A stretch of DNA of 64,000 bases, from positions 2,331,001 through 2,395,000 of the forward strand of contig NZ_CP123622.1 of assembly GCF_029873255.1 (NCBI RefSeq), given 5' to 3'. Positions 27,545 through 35,886 of the stretch are shown in pieces (positions within the stretch are counted from its first letter, which is position 1; the number at the start of each line of letters is the position of its first letter). Origin of the DNA: Pigmentibacter sp. JX0631 (GTDB taxonomy: Bacteria > Bdellovibrionota_B > Oligoflexia > Silvanigrellales > Silvanigrellaceae). The notes below the pieces were generated by a model. That model made no database searches and had not been told where the DNA came from. It saw only the letters and a list, made by a program, of their open reading frames with translations. A program made the position numbers and the translations under genes.

Positions 27545-28947
27545 TTAGCATTTTTTGAAGCGTTTTCTCCATCGTGAGTTTTTAAACCAAAACTCACAAA
27601 AACTTGCAAAAGTATTATTCCAGCTAAGATATATAAAGTAAAATGAAAAGCTTTTAAACCTTCAAATTTAAAGATATCTGTTTTTAAAGAGTCTAGAAAT
27701 GTTAAAAGTAAAAAAGAAACAAAGCCGACAGAAATTCCAGAAGTAAATTGTCTTATAGTAATATCTAAACTGGTTGCATTGGCGGATTTGCTTTTCGGGA
27801 TATCAACATAAATTAAAGGACCATTGCTGGAAAATAACAAAATATTAAAAAAACCTAATAAGAAACAGGAAATGCATATATATAAATAGCTACTAGAATG
27901 ATCGATTTGTGCTATAAGTAACAAAGCAAAAGATATACCAAACGGAGCAACAAAAATAATTTTTTTAAAACCAAATTTTTTAATAAAACGTGAAGATATT
28001 CCTCGCATTGTAAATGCTCCAAGAGCCATAGGAGCTATTAATAAACCCGATTTTATAGGAGAATATTGAAATTGCAATTGAAATAATAGAGGTAATAAAA
28101 AAGAAACACCTCCAGTTGCAATATAAGAAATAAAATTTCCTAAGACCCCAATTCGATATGTTCTAATTTTAAATAACTGTAAATTTAGTATAGAATTCTC
28201 TTTATAATGAATTGCATGAAATATAAACATAATAAAAGTAATCAAGCCAATTGATAAAAGAACTTTTAATATTAAAGTTGGTAATATAGATTCCCCAATT
28301 GATTCGAGAGAAATAGCAAAACAAGATAGAGATGTTCCTATTAAAAAAAATCCTAGAAAATCTGGTTTCTTTTTTTGTGTAGATTCTTCATTTATAATAT
28401 ACTTTTGGGCTAAAATAAAAGTGATAATTCCAATTGGAATATTAATAAAAAAAATCCATCTCCACGTTGTATATGTAGTTATTAATCCGCCAATTAATGG
28501 CCCCAGTATTGGTCCTGTTAATGCAGGTAAAAAAATATACATTGTTGCTTTAACTAATTCTGATGGTGGAAAAACACGCACCATAATAAGTCGGGCCACT
28601 GGAGTCATCATTGCAGCACCAAACCCTTGTAGTGCCCTGAATATTGATAATTCAAGCAAAGAATTTGATAGTCCGCAAAAAATAGAGCTTATAGAAAATA
28701 CGATAATGGAAGTAGAAAAAACATTTTTTGTTCCATAGTTATCTGCTGCCCACCCACTGATAGGAATAAAAATAGCTAAACTGATAAGATAACTTGTTAT
28801 TGCTAATTTTAAATTTACTGGATTTGTATTAAAAGCAAGTGAAATATTTGGTATAGCTGTATTTAAAATAGTAGCATCCATCATTTCCATAAATAAAGCA
28901 GAAGCAAGAATCCAAATAATTACTTGTTTATTTAATGGAAATGACAT
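27541..28947 (-). CDS. DHA2-type MFS drug efflux transporter
   Basis: This 468-residue protein has about 13-14 membrane helices. The N-terminus, LFMEMMDATILNTAIPNIS, with TSYLISLAIFIPISGWAADNYG, carries the DHA2 motif around the D(x)TIVNxALP-type helix. RALQGFGAAMMTPVARLIMVRVFP follows, with motif C-like GPILGPLIGGLITTYTTWRWIFFIN. This is the EmrB/QacA branch that exports hydrophobic drugs by proton antiport. No EmrA-like adaptor or TolC gene lies nearby, so it probably exports only to the periplasm. It begins 2 nt after the stop of the amidase gene, so the two form an operon. Confidence 0.93.
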   Translation of the reverse strand: MSFPLNKQVIIWILASALFMEMMDATILNTAIPNISLAFNTNPVNLKLAITSYLISLAIFIPISGWAADNYGTKNVFSTSIIVFSISSIFCGLSNSLLELSIFRALQGFGAAMMTPVARLIMVRVFPPSELVKATMYIFLPALTGPILGPLIGGLITTYTTWRWIFFINIPIGIITFILAQKYIINEESTQKKKPDFLGFFLIGTSLSCFAISLESIGESILPTLILKVLLSIGLITFIMFIFHAIHYKENSILNLQLFKIRTYRIGVLGNFISYIATGGVSFLLPLLFQLQFQYSPIKSGLLIAPMALGAFTMRGISSRFIKKFGFKKIIFVAPFGISFALLLIAQIDHSSSYLYICISCFLLGFFNILLFSSNGPLIYVDIPKSKSANATSLDITIRQFTSGISVGFVSFLLLTFLDSLKTDIFKFEGLKAFHFTLYILAGIILLQVFVSFGLKTHDGENASKNAN

Positions 28948-28949
28948 TG

Positions 28950-29771
28950 TTACCTAATTTTCCTGTCAACTATTGCAGGCAATTTGGCACGAGATTCTAA
29001 AATTTTATCTTTACTAATTTGTGCAGACAAAATTCCTACTTCTTCGCCCATTCTTGCGACTATTTGTCCCCAAGGATCAATTACCATGCTGTTACCGTAA
29101 TTTCTCTTTTGGTTATTATAGAAAAATCCAGTTTGATTGCAAGCTACAACATAGCATTGATTTTCAATCGCTCTTGCGCGTAATAAAATTTCCCAATGTT
29201 CTTTCCCTGTTTGCCATGTAAATGCTGCAGGGACAAAAATAATATCAAACGGAAAGTTTTTTTGATTTCTAATATTTTCTGGGAATCTTAAATCGTAACA
29301 AATAATATTTAAAGCTTTCCAATTACCTTCAGAAGTAACTAAAGTATAGTCTTCAGCCATTGAGCCATATTCGTATGAATTGCTTTCGCAGTACAGTGGT
29401 TTGCCATCAGCATCTTTTAAATTAAATAAATGTAGTTTTCTGTATATTGAAATTAATTCACCAGATTTATTATAAGTTACACATGTATTAAAAACTTTTT
29501 CCGGATTTTCAGAAATTTCTTCTGAATGACTGCCCGCTACCAAAATAATATTATTTTCTTTAGATACATCTTGAAGTTCTTTAAAAATATCTTCTTTTAA
29601 TTTACTTTTTGTATATTTTCTTTGTTTTTCATCACCCATATAACTAAACATTTCTGGTAATACAATTACTTCAGAACCTTCTTGGGCAGCTATTTTTATT
29701 TGTGAAATTATATTTCTTACATTTTCTTTAACATCATTTTGTGGATTAGTTTGAATACATGAAATCAACAT
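28950..29771 (-). CDS. Carbon-nitrogen hydrolase (nitrilase superfamily, Nit1/omega-amidase-like)
   Basis: The product has 273 residues. The catalytic triad is visible: Glu in EVIVLPEMFSYMG (near 42), Lys in IYRKLHLFN (near 115) and Cys in LNIICYDLRFPE (near 158). The segment FVPAAFTWQTGKEHWEILLRARAIENQCYVV is typical of the Nit1/NitFhit and omega-amidase branch, which hydrolyses deaminated glutathione or alpha-ketoglutaramate. There is no signal peptide, so it is cytoplasmic. AAAGGAGGCTC precedes the ATG at 29771. It is co-transcribed with the MFS gene downstream, perhaps by chance of operon building. Confidence 0.92.
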   Translation of the reverse strand: MLISCIQTNPQNDVKENVRNIISQIKIAAQEGSEVIVLPEMFSYMGDEKQRKYTKSKLKEDIFKELQDVSKENNIILVAGSHSEEISENPEKVFNTCVTYNKSGELISIYRKLHLFNLKDADGKPLYCESNSYEYGSMAEDYTLVTSEGNWKALNIICYDLRFPENIRNQKNFPFDIIFVPAAFTWQTGKEHWEILLRARAIENQCYVVACNQTGFFYNNQKRNYGNSMVIDPWGQIVARMGEEVGILSAQISKDKILESRAKLPAIVDRKIR

Positions 29772-29839
29772 TTTGAGCCTCCTTTAGAAATTTATTTGTA
29801 ATCTTTTTCTCTAAAAAAGGCTAGTCATATTTGGCTTCC

Positions 29840-30562
29840 TTAAGCCTGTGAATTAATGAAATTTATAACTTTTGCAGAATTGCTTCCACCTGTTGTAGAA
29901 TTAATCTGATTTATAAAGTTTGCTAAAATACCTGAACCGGAACTACTTCCCGATGAAATACCAGCACTGCTAAAAGTCGACTGTGCTGAACTTAAGTATG
30001 AATAGATATTTGCTGCATCAGTTGTGCTCATTGCAGATGTTAAACTAGTTGAAATAGTTCCTGCTGCATTAAGGCAATTTGCTTTTATAGTAAGCATAGC
30101 TAAACTAGCATTTGCAATTGCTAACATATAATTTTGATTAGAATTTCTTTGACCTGCAGGCACTAAACTAATTGTATTTACAGCTTTTGTTACTAAACTA
30201 ATATTACTTTGTGAAGCTGCTGGCATAATGGCTAAGACAGTTTGTAAATTATTTTTATAATTACCATTGGAACTTATAATTGAAACGGCCATATTTAAGA
30301 TATTTATTCCTGCGGCTAGTAAGTAAGAAGTTGATAGCAATCCAATTGCTTGCTGATCGCTTGAATTTGCAGAAACATAAGGCTCTAATAAATTAATTGA
30401 TGTATTATAATCACCTGAATTTATGGCGTCTTCAGCTTTTTGTTTAGTATCTCTTTGAGGTAAATCAGAAAATAAATTTCCATTATTTCCGCAACTAGTA
30501 ATAACTCCACATATGAATGTTAAAAATATAATTTGCACAATGACAAGAATACTTTTTTTCAT
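29840..30562 (-). CDS. TPR-like lipoprotein
   Basis: I start this protein at ATG 30562, which overlaps the TGA of the upstream gene as ATGA and follows AGGGTGG by 5 nt. It has 240 residues with a lipobox GVITSCGNN. The segment QKAEDAINSGDYNTSINLLEPYVS is a tetratricopeptide-like helix pair. The rest is helical and Ser/Ala/Asn-rich, with a Gly/Ser patch (SSGSSSGSGI) near the end. It probably sits on the outer membrane with the beta-barrel-like protein encoded just before it. The function is unknown. Confidence 0.75.
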   Translation of the reverse strand: MKKSILVIVQIIFLTFICGVITSCGNNGNLFSDLPQRDTKQKAEDAINSGDYNTSINLLEPYVSANSSDQQAIGLLSTSYLLAAGINILNMAVSIISSNGNYKNNLQTVLAIMPAASQSNISLVTKAVNTISLVPAGQRNSNQNYMLAIANASLAMLTIKANCLNAAGTISTSLTSAMSTTDAANIYSYLSSAQSTFSSAGISSGSSSGSGILANFINQINSTTGGSNSAKVINFINSQA

Positions 30563-31692
30563 AGCAACCACCCTAAAACAATTCTTCCATAAATTCTTTG
30601 GCTAGGATATTCTCCTGCTCTTGAACCTATTTCTTCTGTGTACATTCCAGATTCTATTTTAATGATTTTTGCATTGAAAAATAATCCAAATGTTGGATAG
30701 CCTTGATTTATTCCAGCACTAATTCCAAATTGTTCTAAAAGTCTATATTCTAGACCCATATGAATTCTTTTAGCAATTACTGCATTCTGATTATTTGTTA
30801 CGTCTCTTAAATCAGTGGAAATTGTAACCTTACTTTTTTTTGTTCCAAATGATGTACTAAAACCTGCATCTAATACCGTTGGTTCAGCTGTTGGTGGTGT
30901 GTTACCGTCAGGAACCCATCGATATTGCATTCCTATATTTCTACAAACAATCCCAATTTGAGTTGAATAATCTTTACTTAAAATAATCATTGTACCTAAA
31001 TCGGCTCCAACTCCAGAGCCCTGATTTAAGTTATTATTTATCACTGTAGATAAAGCTCCATTTGATAATTGAGATTCAGCACTTAAAGCAGAAATGGATA
31101 AATTGAGTTCCTTTTTTTGCAGAAATTTTCCATTCATCCCAAAATAAAATCTTTCACTAAAAAAATCATGCGCAAGTGTTAAATAAACACCGCTTCTGTT
31201 TGCGGCATAAATATTAGCAGTAGGTATGCCTGTATTGGGATCAATCCCTTCATAAGCATTAGCGTTTGCTCGGTCTAAAAATCCAATTGCCAGCTTTCTA
31301 AAAACAACACCTGAATAGTTCTGAGCTGCAGCACTGAAAACTGAATTTTGATTTTCAGCTAAAACTTGTAATGCACTTTTATTTCCACCATTATAGCTAT
31401 CATATAGTTGCTTTAAGTTTTGAGTTCCTTCTAATTGAGGGCTTACTGCAATTATTTCACTTAAAATACCTTTTCCTTGCGCTATCCCTGCCGGATTATA
31501 AAAGACAGCATCCATACCTTTTGCAGTTGCTATTCCTACGTCGCCTTTTCCAAGAAATTCTGCTGAACGAAATTCTCTTTGTAATTCTTGAGGATGTCCA
31601 CTTGGCTGAATAAATAAAGAAATAATTACAATTAACTTAGATAGAGTCTTGAAGTATTTAATAAAATTTTTTGTTCCTATAAATCCAACCAT
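30559..31692 (-). CDS. Outer-membrane protein, PorV/FadL-like (UPF0164-type) pattern
   Basis: The product has 377 residues. After an N-terminal signal (about 1-35) the mature protein opens with FRSAEFLGKGDVGIATAKGM and DAVFYNPAGIAQGKG. This resembles the conserved start of the PorV/UPF0164 and FadL-like outer-membrane families. Alternating polar/apolar strands continue to the C-terminus (RIYGRIVLGWLL), which ends in hydrophobic residues like a barrel. It may be a transport or secretion-linked barrel. AAGGAAAATCC precedes the ATG. It forms a two-gene unit with the lipoprotein at 29840 through an ATGA overlap. Confidence 0.72.
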   Translation of the reverse strand: MVGFIGTKNFIKYFKTLSKLIVIISLFIQPSGHPQELQREFRSAEFLGKGDVGIATAKGMDAVFYNPAGIAQGKGILSEIIAVSPQLEGTQNLKQLYDSYNGGNKSALQVLAENQNSVFSAAAQNYSGVVFRKLAIGFLDRANANAYEGIDPNTGIPTANIYAANRSGVYLTLAHDFFSERFYFGMNGKFLQKKELNLSISALSAESQLSNGALSTVINNNLNQGSGVGADLGTMIILSKDYSTQIGIVCRNIGMQYRWVPDGNTPPTAEPTVLDAGFSTSFGTKKSKVTISTDLRDVTNNQNAVIAKRIHMGLEYRLLEQFGISAGINQGYPTFGLFFNAKIIKIESGMYTEEIGSRAGEYPSQRIYGRIVLGWLL

Positions 31693-31736
31693 GGATTTTC
31701 CTTAATTACAATTTTTAGTTGCAAAAAATTCGGAAT

Positions 31737-31767
31737 AAAAAAAAGGAACTTAATCTACATAAGTTCC
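31737..31767 (-). terminator. Rho-independent terminator of htpX
   Basis: On the minus strand an 8-bp perfect stem GGAACTTA/TAAGTTCC with a 7-nt loop is followed by eight T residues. It lies about 30 bp after the htpX stop, so it ends htpX transcription before the next minus-strand gene. Confidence 0.88.
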
Positions 31768-31795
31768 TAGTGAGAGAGAATAATGACAAAATAAA

Positions 31796-32695
31796 TTACA
31801 TAACTAAATTGTTTTGTTTTAATGCTTGAATACGAACTTCAAGTGGTGGATGTGTAGAAAAAATCTGCAATAAAGAAGATTTATTAGATATTTTAAAAGC
31901 AGCTATCGATTTTGGAGTTTCTTCTCCTTCTGGTAAAGGATTTTCATACACTCTTTGTAAGGCTGCTAGCGCTGCTATCATGCTAGATTTACCGGCTAAC
32001 TGAGCCCCACCTAAATCGGCTTTAAACTCACGCATTCTAGAGAACCAAGCAATTACTATAGAACCTAATATGCTGAATAAAATTTCTAAGACTATAACTA
32101 CAATCAAATTTACTAATGGGCGTATGTCTTCTTTCACAAATTGTGTTGTAGCAAAAGCGATAATTCTAGCAAAAAACATGACAAAGGCGTTCACAACTCC
32201 TTGAATAAGAGTCATAGTAACCATGTCACCATTAGCTATGTGTGAAATTTCATGAGCCAGTACACCTTCAACTTCTTGTTGATCCATTCTTTCTAAAAGA
32301 CCTGTAGAAACAGCGACTAAGGATCTTTTTTTCGAAGGTCCTGTAGCAAAAGCATTTAATTCAGCACTTTCATAAATTCCAACTTCAGGAGTATTAGGAA
32401 GCCCTGCTTTTTGCGCCAATTTTGCAACTCTATTATAAAGATTTTTTTCAGCAGGAGTGCAATTTTCGGGATCTATCGGCTTAATACCCATAGCGAATTT
32501 TGCAACCCAACGTGAAATGGCAAGGCTGATAAAAGCTCCCCCAAAGCCCCAAATTAGACAAAAAATCATGAGTGAGGAATAATTTATTCCTCTTGCTGTC
32601 ATGTAATGATTAACACCAAGTAATGAAGTGACAATAGAAATTGTCACCATGACTAAAATATTTACCATGATGAAAAGAAATATTCTTTTAAACAT
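31796..32695 (-). CDS. htpX: HtpX-like M48 zinc metalloprotease
   Basis: This 299-residue protein has two N-terminal membrane helices (about 5-27 and 35-60) and the zinc motif VLAHEISHIANGD (HExxH near 140). Two further hydrophobic stretches lie at about 155-175 and 190-215, and the third ligand Glu lies in SRMREFKADLGGAQLAG. HtpX degrades misfolded inner-membrane proteins with FtsH. AGAGGAGG lies 9 nt before the ATG. The gene is alone and ends in a strong terminator. About 110 bp of divergent promoter region separate it from panB. Confidence 0.95.
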   Translation of the reverse strand: MFKRIFLFIMVNILVMVTISIVTSLLGVNHYMTARGINYSSLMIFCLIWGFGGAFISLAISRWVAKFAMGIKPIDPENCTPAEKNLYNRVAKLAQKAGLPNTPEVGIYESAELNAFATGPSKKRSLVAVSTGLLERMDQQEVEGVLAHEISHIANGDMVTMTLIQGVVNAFVMFFARIIAFATTQFVKEDIRPLVNLIVVIVLEILFSILGSIVIAWFSRMREFKADLGGAQLAGKSSMIAALAALQRVYENPLPEGEETPKSIAAFKISNKSSLLQIFSTHPPLEVRIQALKQNNLVM

Positions 32696-32808
32696 GCTGA
32701 TATTTCCTCCTCTATAAATTCAGTTTCAAATATACTATAAAAAACTTTAAGTCGAAAGATATAAACGTTTTTCGGTCGTTTTTCTTGCAACATAAAAGGT
32801 TCTTTAAT

Positions 32809-33636
32809 ATGGTGTATTCAGAAAGTAAAATGTCAACAATTGATAAAAAAAGAAAAAAAGTACGTATTCATGATTTTCTTGAAATGAAAAAAAATGGAGT
32901 TAAAATTTCTGTAATAACCTGTTATGACGCATCTTTTGCAAGATTAATTGAATTATCCAAAATGGACATTGTCCTAGTTGGAGATAGTTTAGGGAATGTA
33001 ATTCAAGGTAAAAATTCGACTTTACCAGTAACTGTAAAAGAAATGTCTTATCATATTAAATGTGTTAGAAGCGCATTGCAAACTCCTCTTTTAATTGGTG
33101 ACATGCCTTTTTTATCTGCGGGAATATCTGTTAAAGATACTATGAAAAATGCTGGGCTATTTATGCAGTCTGGAGCAGAAGCTGTTAAAATAGAAGGAGC
33201 TACACCTGAGATCTGTGAACAAATAAGTCATTTAACCCGGCACGGGATTCCTGTTATGGGGCATATTGGTCTTATGCCACAAAGTGTACATGCATTAGGT
33301 GGATACAGGATTCAGGGAAAAAATGAGAGTGATAAAAAAAGACTGCTAAAGGAAGCAAAACTATTACAAAGTGCAGGCTGCTTTGCTATCGTGCTAGAGT
33401 TGATCACTCCAAATCTTGCTGAAGAATTGTCAAAAGCTTTAAAAATTCCAACTATAGGGATCGGTTCGGGAAATCATTGTGATGGCAATGTTCTTGTATT
33501 ACAAGATATGCTTGGAATGAATAAGAATTTTAAACCAAAGTTTTTAAAACATTACTTGGAATTAGAAGAATCAATTGTTCATTCTTTAAATCATTACTGT
33601 AGTGAAGTAGTAAACAAATGTAGTGAAAATGAGTAA
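32809..33636 (+). CDS. panB: Ketopantoate hydroxymethyltransferase
   Basis: The protein matches PanB throughout: ISVITCYDASFARLIE, IVLVGDSLGNVIQG (metal-binding Asp), GDMPF, AVKIEGA, MGHIGLMPQSVHALGGYRIQG, VLELITPNLAEEL (catalytic Glu region) and PTIGIGSGNHCDGNVLVLQDMLG. It adds a hydroxymethyl group from 5,10-methylene-THF to 2-oxoisovalerate in pantothenate synthesis. Several starts are possible; ATG 32809 follows AAAAGG by 9 nt, and ATG 32830 would still leave a complete enzyme. The usual panC partner is not adjacent. The next gene begins 6 nt after the stop. Confidence 0.95.
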   Translation: MVYSESKMSTIDKKRKKVRIHDFLEMKKNGVKISVITCYDASFARLIELSKMDIVLVGDSLGNVIQGKNSTLPVTVKEMSYHIKCVRSALQTPLLIGDMPFLSAGISVKDTMKNAGLFMQSGAEAVKIEGATPEICEQISHLTRHGIPVMGHIGLMPQSVHALGGYRIQGKNESDKKRLLKEAKLLQSAGCFAIVLELITPNLAEELSKALKIPTIGIGSGNHCDGNVLVLQDMLGMNKNFKPKFLKHYLELEESIVHSLNHYCSEVVNKCSENE

Positions 33637-33642
33637 TTTTAC

Positions 33643-33915
33643 ATGACTAGTGATAAAAAACTATCGATTGAAGAAATCAAAGCAAAGATTAAAGTTGTAT
33701 GCATTTGTAAAGGTATTAAGCAAGGTAAAATTTGTGAAGCTATCAGTAAAGGTGCTGATACTAGAGAAAAGGTAAATATAGCTACGGGTAGCGGTAATGG
33801 AGGTTGTAAAGCGACACGCTGCGGACCTGTTATTGATAAGTTAATCGAAAATAAAGGAAAACCTATCATCGAGCCGTATAAAACAGAAATTGAAGATGAT
33901 GACAACTATTATTGA
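33643..33915 (+). CDS. BFD-like [2Fe-2S]-binding protein
   Basis: This is a small 90-residue protein with VVCICKGI near residue 13 and GGCKATRCGPVIDKLI near residue 50. The CxC plus CxxxxC spacing and the GCxxTRCGP context are those of the BFD-like (bacterioferritin-associated ferredoxin) [2Fe-2S] fold, found alone or in NirB and copper chaperones. It probably carries electrons or senses iron in the cytoplasm. Only 6 nt separate it from panB, so the two are co-transcribed. Any tie to pantothenate synthesis is unclear. The acidic C-terminal tail EIEDDDNYY is unusual. Confidence 0.82.
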   Translation: MTSDKKLSIEEIKAKIKVVCICKGIKQGKICEAISKGADTREKVNIATGSGNGGCKATRCGPVIDKLIENKGKPIIEPYKTEIEDDDNYY

Positions 33916-33947
33916 AGTGCTTGATTTTAAGCGAAAAATATAACAAG

Positions 33948-34023
33948 TGGCAGGCCAGGAGGGACTCGAACCCCCAACAAGCTGATTTGGAATCAGCCGC
34001 TCTACCATTGGAGCTACTGACCT
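33948..34023 (-). tRNA. tRNA-Trp (anticodon CCA)
   Basis: Minus-strand reading gives a 76-nt tRNA. The acceptor stem is AGGTCAG/CTGGCCT (one T-G pair), with a D-arm AATGGTAGAGC. The anticodon arm CTGAT-TCCAAAT-CAG carries CCA, and the T-arm has GGTTCGAGTCC. The 3' CCA is encoded (33950-33948). It sits between the BFD-like gene and dut, antisense to both. Confidence 0.95.
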
Positions 34024-34119
34024 ACTTGAGAGCTTTCCGAATATCAGTTGTAGAGTAAGAGGTCAAGCTTTGAATGTGACTTCATTCATAAATTTAATTC
34101 ATCAAGTAAGGGGAAATAC

Positions 34120-34575
34120 ATGTTAAAATTGGAACATTCGGGTGTTGGAGAAATATTTTATGCCACAAGTCAATCTGCTGGATTTGATATCTGTGCAAAT
34201 GAAAATCACATCATTCCGTCGGGTGAATGGAAATTAATCAAAACGGGATTGCGAATTATTGAGTCAATATCAGAACAAAAAATGAAAGTAGGGCAGCTCG
34301 AGTATCAAGTCATCCCAGAAATTCAAATTCGTCCCAGAAGTGGTTTAGCCTTAAAGCATGGAATTACTGTCTTAAATTCTCCAAGTACAATCGATGCCGA
34401 TTATCGGGGTGAAATTATGGTAACTCTTATCAATCATTCAAAGTCTGATTTTTCTATCCAAGTTGGTGATAGGATTGCTCAAGGAGTTTGCGCATTAGTG
34501 CTTCAATTACCTGGAATTCATATTAAAAAAGTTGAAAGAGGAACTGGTGGATTTGGTTCTAGTGGGAAAAATTAG
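34120..34575 (+). CDS. dut: dUTP diphosphatase
   Basis: The 151-residue trimeric dUTPase has all five motifs: SAGFDICAN (I), RPRSGLALKHG (II), VLNSPSTIDADYRGEI (III, catalytic Asp), GDRIAQGVCALV (IV) and the flexible RGTGGFGSSG (V). It hydrolyses dUTP to dUMP, keeping uracil out of DNA. AAGGGGA lies before the ATG. An insert of about ten residues between motif I and II (ISEQKMKVGQLEYQV) is slightly longer than in E. coli. It is followed by a hairpin that overlaps its stop codon. Confidence 0.97.
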   Translation: MLKLEHSGVGEIFYATSQSAGFDICANENHIIPSGEWKLIKTGLRIIESISEQKMKVGQLEYQVIPEIQIRPRSGLALKHGITVLNSPSTIDADYRGEIMVTLINHSKSDFSIQVGDRIAQGVCALVLQLPGIHIKKVERGTGGFGSSGKN

Positions 34576-34590
34576 AGAAATATTTTTCCC
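34564..34590 (+). terminator. Terminator-like hairpin at the end of dut
   Basis: Perfect 9-bp arms GGGAAAAAT and ATTTTTCCC enclose a 9-nt loop containing the dut stop codon. No T-run follows, although the right arm itself contains T5. It may be a weak terminator or mRNA 3' end stabiliser. Confidence 0.5.
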
Positions 34591-34598
34591 AGCAAGTC

Positions 34599-34630
34599 TT
34601 GACTGATTAGTCAATATTGGTTAAACTTCA
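34599..34630 (+). promoter_or_regulatory. Promoter-like region with a palindrome over the -35 box
   Basis: TTGACTGATTAGTCAA is a perfect 6+4+6 inverted repeat at 34599-34614. Its left arm is a good -35 box (TTGACT), and TTAAAC at about 34620-34625 is a possible -10, though the spacing is only about 15 nt. A repressor on the palindrome would block the gene at 34696. Confidence 0.4.
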
Positions 34631-34695
34631 GCAACTTTCGGAACGATGCTAGCGGCAAGATCATTAATTCATTAAAGATTCAGGAGCCCGGCGCA

Positions 34696-35025
34696 ATGCC
34701 AAGAAAATCCAAAAAAAAGAATAATATATCAGAATCCATTGAAACTATCCCTGTTTCTTTGGACAAAACAATTTATTTTATTCCTGAAAATGTTCCTTCT
34801 GGACAAAGAATTTTTTGTGCAGCCAAAAACATTTGTTATAATTTTGATGATGTTATTAATTGTCTTGAGCATGGAACTATTGATAAAATAGTATTTCATC
34901 CTTTAACTAGTCACTCAACAAGGCACTATATTTATCACTGGGCTAAAATTTTTAATCCAAAAATTCAAGAATTATATACCACACATTTTCCATCAAAACC
35001 GTCAGGTTCAAATCAAGTAGCGTAA
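34696..35025 (+). CDS. Hypothetical 109-residue protein
   Basis: I do not recognise this family. The protein begins with a basic patch, PRKSKKKNN. The remainder is mixed alpha/beta with IYFIPENVPSGQRIFCAAK, then a helix ICYNFDDVINCLEHG, a strand KIVFHPL and a His-rich segment SHSTRHYIYHWAK. It is soluble, without signal or membrane helix. The ribosome site CAGGAG lies 11 nt before the ATG. The segment THFPSKPSGSNQVA forms a flexible tail. It has its own promoter-like region with a palindrome, so it may be regulated separately from dut. Confidence 0.6.
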   Translation: MPRKSKKKNNISESIETIPVSLDKTIYFIPENVPSGQRIFCAAKNICYNFDDVINCLEHGTIDKIVFHPLTSHSTRHYIYHWAKIFNPKIQELYTTHFPSKPSGSNQVA

Positions 35026-35136
35026 CAAAATTTTCTATTATTTTTATTGTAGGAAATTTTTTACCAATCAATCATCTTGCTCTTTATCCTCAAATTGTTA
35101 ATATAAAAATGCATGATAAATTTTAAAGGGTTTTGA

Positions 35137-35379
35137 ATGAGTCATTTATTTTTAAATCAAAACTATGACAGATTAAAAGTTTTTCACAGAATTAAATCAT
35201 TAAAAGATTTTATTGCTTTTGAAAACAGGAAAATTATTTTTGAAGATGAAACTTTTCTGAAAATAAAAGAAAATGTTGATATTTATAAAAATAAAGAACA
35301 AGTTAGACTAAAAAAAATTGAATTACTGACAAAAATTCTAGAAAAAATTGAAATAAAAATGCGATTTAATAATTTTTAA
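35137..35379 (+). CDS. Hypothetical 80-residue helical protein
   Basis: The frame runs from ATG 35137 and is Lys/Glu/Ile-rich. The second half looks like one long helix (NVDIYKNKEQVRLKKIELL continuing to the end). There is no signal peptide. AAAGGG lies 8 nt before the ATG, and the gene ends 21 nt before aroQ on the same strand, so it is probably the first gene of the aroQ operon. The family is not recognised. The helical pattern suggests a small partner protein or chaperone. Confidence 0.55.
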   Translation: MSHLFLNQNYDRLKVFHRIKSLKDFIAFENRKIIFEDETFLKIKENVDIYKNKEQVRLKKIELLTKILEKIEIKMRFNNF

Positions 35380-35400
35380 TAAACATAAAACAGGAAAAAA

Positions 35401-35886
35401 ATGAATACAGTTTTAGTAATTAATGGACCAAATTTAGGAATTTTAGGAAAAAGACAACCTCATATTTATGGTTCTAAAACCTTGACTAATATACTTGATG
35501 AAATGAAAAATCTTGCTAAAGAAAAAAAAATTAAAATTGAAGATATTCAGAATAATGTTGAAGGTGAAATTATTAATTTTCTTAATGAAAAATTTCTTGA
35601 ATATTGTACTTCTAAAAAAGAAGTAAATAAAAAAAGACTAATTGGGATAATTATTAATCCAGCTGGTTATACTCATACTAGTGTTGCACTTAGAGATGCT
35701 TTAGAAGTTTTCAAACAGGAAAATATTCCTATTTATGAAGTACATTTAAGCAATATTTTTGCTAGGGAAGATTTTCGTCATAAGTCATATATTAGTCCTA
35801 TTGCAAATGGAGTGGTTTCGGGGCTAGGATCATATGGCTATATAGCTGCACTGCAAAAAATATTTGAACTGGAAGAAAATGTTTGA
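35401..35886 (+). CDS. aroQ: Type II 3-dehydroquinate dehydratase
   Basis: The product has 161 residues with the type II signature VLVINGPNLGILGKRQPHIYG (Asn and Arg; catalytic Tyr in HIYG), the NNVEGEIINFLNE segment, INPAGYTHTSVALRDAL (His) and YEVHLSNIFAREDFRHKSYISP. AroQ removes water from 3-dehydroquinate in the shikimate pathway. It is somewhat longer than usual through an insert near residue 70 (LEYCTSKKEVNKK). Its last 8 nt overlap the start of the next gene, so translation is probably coupled. Confidence 0.95.
   Translation: MNTVLVINGPNLGILGKRQPHIYGSKTLTNILDEMKNLAKEKKIKIEDIQNNVEGEIINFLNEKFLEYCTSKKEVNKKRLIGIIINPAGYTHTSVALRDALEVFKQENIPIYEVHLSNIFAREDFRHKSYISPIANGVVSGLGSYGYIAALQKIFELEENV

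Noticed and set aside
34564-34590. Hairpin read as an attachment site next to tRNA-Trp
   Set aside because: No integrase, no direct repeat of the tRNA end, and flanking genes are ordinary.
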